This document shows, in pieces, positions 7,919 to 9,708 of a DNA stretch of 9,708 nt. Position 1 is the stretch's first letter. Every line of letters begins with the position of its first letter. Origin of the DNA: Deinococcus sp. (lineage in GTDB: Bacteria; Deinococcota; Deinococci; Deinococcales; Deinococcaceae); NCBI RefSeq assembly GCF_025362455.1, contig NZ_JANYGJ010000086.1, positions 1 to 9,708 of the forward strand, given 5' to 3'. The notes beneath the pieces were generated by a model. That model was not told where the DNA came from and made no database searches. It saw only the letters and a program-made list of their open reading frames with translations. A program made the position numbers and the translations under genes.

Positions 7919-8051
7919 CGATTTCAGGGTTGTGGGGATGTTCACATGGAGGCCGCGCCTAGGGTCGGGTCAGGAGCGGCACTGGCCGTCCGCACGCTGC
8001 ATGCCTGGCCCCAGTCAGTACGGGAGCCGGGCGCGGCACCAAGGAGATGTC

Positions 8052-8939
8052 ATGAAACTCAAGCTCTACGCCGTCCGCGCCCTGACCCTGGGCCTGCTCA
8101 TCAGCACTGCTGCCGTGGCACAGACCACCCTGCCCGCCACGCCCCCAGCGCCGACAACCCCAGCGCCGACAACCCCAGCGCCCGCTACTCCAGCGCCAAG
8201 CACCGATCCAGCTCCGAGCACCGACCCGGCCACTCCCGCACCGGCTGATCCAGCCACGCCGAGCACCGACACCACCACGCCTGCTCCGGGCGCCGCACCG
8301 GCTGCCGCGCCCTCCACCCTGCTGAGCGGCGACAAGCCCACGCTGCCCACCCTCGACGGCGAGAAGGTGCTCAAGACCGTGCCCACCGTACTCGGCCAGG
8401 CCGTGATCTACTCCGGCAGCGTCAAGGACGCACTTAACCGTACCGTGGCCCTGCTGACCACTGCGGGCTACAGCGCCAGCAACGAGGCTTCGGGCACTGC
8501 TGCCAGCACTGCCGCCAGCACTGGAGCCAGCACAAAGGCCAGCACAGAGGCCAGCACCGACGCGGCCACCAGCAAGGTCACGCTGACCAAGGGTGACGAA
8601 ACCGTGCAGGTCAGCGCCACCGCGAAGCTTGGCCTGACCGTGCTGGCCATCAGCCGCGACATGAAGCCCACCGCCACCACCCAGAGCGCCCCGGCGCCCA
8701 GCACCGACACCACCGCACCCACCGACACCACCGCACCCGCAGACACGGCAGCGCCCAGCACGGATACCACGGTGCCCAGCACGGATACCACGGCGCCCAG
8801 CACGGATACGACCACGCCTGTCGACCCCGCCACCCCGGCAACGCCCGGTACCGACACGACGACGCCTGCCGATCCTGCCGCGCCCGTGACCGATCCCGCC
8901 GCGCCGAGCACCGACCCGGTGACGCCACCCAAGAAGTGA
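8052..8939 (+). CDS. Secreted Pro/Thr/Ala-rich repeat protein, unknown function
   Basis: The 295-residue product has a clear signal peptide (K2, K4, R9, hydrophobic 10-20, A21-V22-A23 before Q24). Residues 25-95 are a Pro/Thr/Ala linker, including tandem P-A-P-T-T units encoded by a 15-base repeat (8146-8175). About 96-145 (LDGEKVLKTVP to LLTTAGYSAS) and 172-200 (SKVTLTKGDETVQVS to LAISRD) look like one small alpha/beta domain, interrupted by five x-A-S-T units at 150-169. The tail is built from heptads of the type P-S-T-D-T-T-x, including a 21-base DNA repeat from 8753. It is probably an extended surface or periplasmic protein. The start is fixed by AAGGAG (8041-8046), five bases before ATG, rather than the upstream open frame from 7848. 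A strong terminator follows. I recognise no family. Confidence 0.85.
   Translation: MKLKLYAVRALTLGLLISTAAVAQTTLPATPPAPTTPAPTTPAPATPAPSTDPAPSTDPATPAPADPATPSTDTTTPAPGAAPAAAPSTLLSGDKPTLPTLDGEKVLKTVPTVLGQAVIYSGSVKDALNRTVALLTTAGYSASNEASGTAASTAASTGASTKASTEASTDAATSKVTLTKGDETVQVSATAKLGLTVLAISRDMKPTATTQSAPAPSTDTTAPTDTTAPADTAAPSTDTTVPSTDTTAPSTDTTTPVDPATPATPGTDTTTPADPAAPVTDPAAPSTDPVTPPKK
8753..8809 (+). repeat. 21-base coding repeat (heptapeptide)
   Basis: Two full 21-base units (8753-8773, 8774-8794) differ only at the last base, and a third copy matches over its first 15 bases (8795-8809). They encode P-S-T-D-T-T-x heptads in the tail of the secreted protein. Confidence 0.85.
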
Positions 8940-8952
8940 CGCCACCCAAGAA
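8919..8952 (+). repeat. 17-base tandem duplication across the stop codon
   Basis: GTGACGCCACCCAAGAA occurs at 8919-8935 and again at 8936-8952 with no gap and no mismatch. The first copy encodes the end V-T-P-P-K-K of the secreted protein and the stop TGA falls at the start of the second copy. Confidence 0.95.
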
Positions 8953-8981
8953 ATGAGAGCCCGACTTTCCTCCCGGTGAGC

Positions 8982-9020
8982 GGCACCGGCCCCCTGCACT
9001 CCAGGCGGGCCGGTGCCTTT
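8982..9020 (+). terminator. Intrinsic terminator of the repeat-rich secreted protein gene
   Basis: GGCACCGGCCC (8982-8992) pairs perfectly with GGGCCGGTGCC in the right arm (9007-9017), an 11-base-pair GC-rich stem. Inside, CCTG (8993-8996) pairs with CAGG (9002-9005), leaving a five-base loop. TTTC follows directly. The T-run is short but the stem is very stable. It sits 42 bases after the 8052 gene stop. Confidence 0.8.
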
Positions 9021-9191
9021 CGGTGATGCGGATGATGCTCTGAGTGCCGAAGGGAATGCTGAGGACGCGGGCGCCCACCACGATTGTCCGGACGGTATTC
9101 GGCATCGACGGGTTTGAGTGCGGCTGCGCCAAGCTGACTGCGCACCATACCGAGACAGTGAGGCGCATTGACCCCGGCCCCAGCACTCAGC

Positions 9192-9219
9192 CCGGTACTC
9201 GCTGTCCGGTACTCACTGT
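9192..9219. repeat. 14-base tandem repeat, two copies
   Basis: CCGGTACTCGCTGT (9192-9205) and CCGGTACTCACTGT (9206-9219) are adjacent and differ at one position. Confidence 0.9.
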
Positions 9220-9318
9220 CCAGTCCAGGCACGGCGGCAAGGTGGCATGGCAGGGTGACGGTGGCGACAGCGGCCTTCCAGGCTGGTCATCCCCACTGTT
9301 CACAATCCCGTTCGGGCA

Positions 9319-9345
9319 CTGCCAGACGCCGCTTGGCAGCTTTTT
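9319..9345 (+). terminator. Orphan terminator-like hairpin
   Basis: CTGCCA (9319-9324) pairs with TGGCAG (9334-9339) around a nine-base loop, followed by C and five T's (9341-9345). The shape is that of an intrinsic terminator on the plus strand, but no recognisable gene precedes it after the strong terminator at 8982-9020. Confidence 0.45.
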
Positions 9346-9386
9346 CATCGGGGCGAGCGCCATGCCCGCCGCCATCAGACGCACTA

Positions 9387-9442
9387 CCGAGTTTTGGCCG
9401 CCGAGTTTTGGCCGCCGAGATCTGGCCACCGAGATCTGCTCG
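9387..9442. repeat. 14-base tandem repeat, four copies
   Basis: Units of 14 bases follow each other: CCGAGTTTTGGCCG twice (9387-9400, 9401-9414), then CCGAGATCTGGCCA (9415-9428) and a diverged CCGAGATCTGCTCG (9429-9442). The unit is not a multiple of three, which argues against coding use. Confidence 0.9.
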
Positions 9443-9528
9443 TCGTTGCGGCTGACCGGGCCACAGGCACCGGATACCCAGAGACCGGACATGAGTCAGG
9501 TCTAAGCGCCTCTCAGAAAAGAGCATGG

Positions 9529-9539
9529 TAGGTTGCCGT
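9529..9539 (+). promoter_or_regulatory. Probable leaderless -10 element for the terminal lipoprotein
   Basis: TAGGTT (9529-9534) fits TANNNT and lies five bases before the ATG at 9540, one base less than the other starts in the window. No Shine-Dalgarno is present. Confidence 0.45.
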
Positions 9540-9708
9540 ATGTTTTCGTCTTCCCCGTTTCGCCCGGCCTCCCTGCGGCGCACCACCACGTTCCGTTTTC
9601 TTGCGCTGTGTCTGACCGGCGCTTCGCTGCTGGCGGCTTGCAGCGACTCCACCACCGCGCCGGGCACGTCTGATCCGGCGCCGAGCGCCCAGGTCACGCC
9701 GGTCCTGA
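9540..9708 (+). CDS. N-terminus of a lipoprotein, cut by the window end
   Basis: The 56 residues visible begin MFSSSPFRPASLRR, then a hydrophobic stretch (FLALCLTGASLL) and the lipobox L-A-A-C, with C36 as the expected lipidated cysteine. A Ser/Thr/Pro/Ala linker follows, typical of a tether between the lipid anchor and an exported domain. The frame is still open at 9708. It is too short to assign a family. The start fits the TAGGTT element upstream; I saw no better in-frame start. Confidence 0.75.
   Translation, partial: MFSSSPFRPASLRRTTTFRFLALCLTGASLLAACSDSTTAPGTSDPAPSAQVTPVL

Larger units (their letters stand above)
7305..8051. other. Gene-poor stretch with tandem repeats and hairpins
   Basis: This stretch has no convincing gene on either strand. 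Open frames exist (for example 7517-7945 on the minus strand) but show no domain, no credible start site and the R/P/G-rich composition of GC-rich shadow frames. It contains three short tandem repeats (7396-7415, 7468-7500, 7516-7540) and hairpins at 7723-7768 and 7891-7918, listed separately. The last part, from about 7946, is presumably the leader and promoter region of the 8052 gene, though I find no good -35/-10 pair. Confidence 0.6.
9021..9528. other. Gene-poor stretch with tandem repeats
   Basis: No convincing gene is seen. A plus-strand open frame (9044-9505) has no Shine-Dalgarno, no recognisable domain, and runs through both tandem repeats and a terminator-like hairpin. Minus-strand frames run into the antisense of the 8052 gene. 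The region may hold remnants of a decayed gene or mobile element, but I cannot name one. Confidence 0.55.

Noticed and set aside
7517..7945. 142-codon minus-strand open frame in the gene-poor stretch
   Set aside because: No credible start signal, no domain, arginine- and proline-rich, and its end runs through the pentanucleotide repeat. Kept only as a possibility; a protein search finding conserved homologues would change this.
7959..8999. Long minus-strand frames opposite the Pro/Thr-rich gene
   Set aside because: Their G/R/V repeat composition mirrors the coding repeats on the plus strand, which has a signal peptide, Shine-Dalgarno and terminator.
9168..9201. TTGACC (9168-9173) considered as a -35 box for an RNA in the gene-poor stretch
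   Set aside because: No TANNNT sequence lies 16-18 bases downstream, so there is no matching -10.
9387..9442. The 14-base tandem array considered as a CRISPR or iteron array
   Set aside because: The units are contiguous with no spacers, so it is not CRISPR. Four short diverging units with no replication gene nearby do not support an origin.
9044..9505. 153-codon plus-strand open frame after the terminator
   Set aside because: No Shine-Dalgarno, and it runs through two tandem repeats with 14-base units and a terminator-like hairpin. No family recognised. A translated search would decide whether the first half is a decayed conserved gene.

Overview
The window looks like chromosomal DNA of a Deinococcus-like bacterium. 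The base composition is high in G+C. Several genes carry a TANNNT -10 element exactly six bases before ATG, the leaderless arrangement described as common in Deinococcus. The protein types (Suf Fe-S assembly, a lipoprotein aminopeptidase, a TIGR01777 epimerase, a Pro/Thr-rich secreted protein) also fit. The genus is an inference from these features, not from a database match.

Layout. 1-1425: the last codons of an unidentified upstream gene, then sufD, probably the distal end of a suf operon. 1421-1551: a gap with nested inverted repeats that includes the sufD stop codon. 1664-2722: a zinc-metallopeptidase-like lipoprotein. 2771-3043 (minus): a small, AT-rich two-helix membrane protein unlike its surroundings in composition. 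3098-3601: a secreted protein of unknown function. 3643-4590: an NAD(P)-dependent epimerase-like protein of the YfcH/TIGR01777 type. 4597-6960 (minus): a 787-residue protein with two zinc-binding motifs, a pRiA4b ORF-3-like domain and a long C-terminal region. 7117-7304: a frameshifted, truncated TMEM175/DUF1211 gene. 7305-8051: no convincing gene, but short tandem repeats and hairpins. 8052-8939: a secreted, repeat-rich Pro/Thr/Ala protein followed by a strong hairpin terminator. 9021-9528: no convincing gene, but two tandem repeats and an orphan terminator-like hairpin. 9540-end: the start of a lipoprotein.

How it fits together. Apart from the suf genes, most genes look like separate transcription units. 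Five have TANNNT-N6-ATG (1664, 3043 minus, 3098, 3643, 6960 minus) and a sixth has TANNNT-N5-ATG (9540). sufD and the 8052 gene instead have good Shine-Dalgarno sequences. The left 7 kb is compact and conventional. The right 2.4 kb is loose, holds a broken gene and carries a run of short tandem duplications, as expected of a decaying or recombining region. I see no CRISPR array, tRNA, rRNA, complete insertion sequence or recognisable defence system. The most notable items are the repeated leaderless start architecture, the AT-rich membrane-protein gene and the multidomain pRiA4b-type protein.
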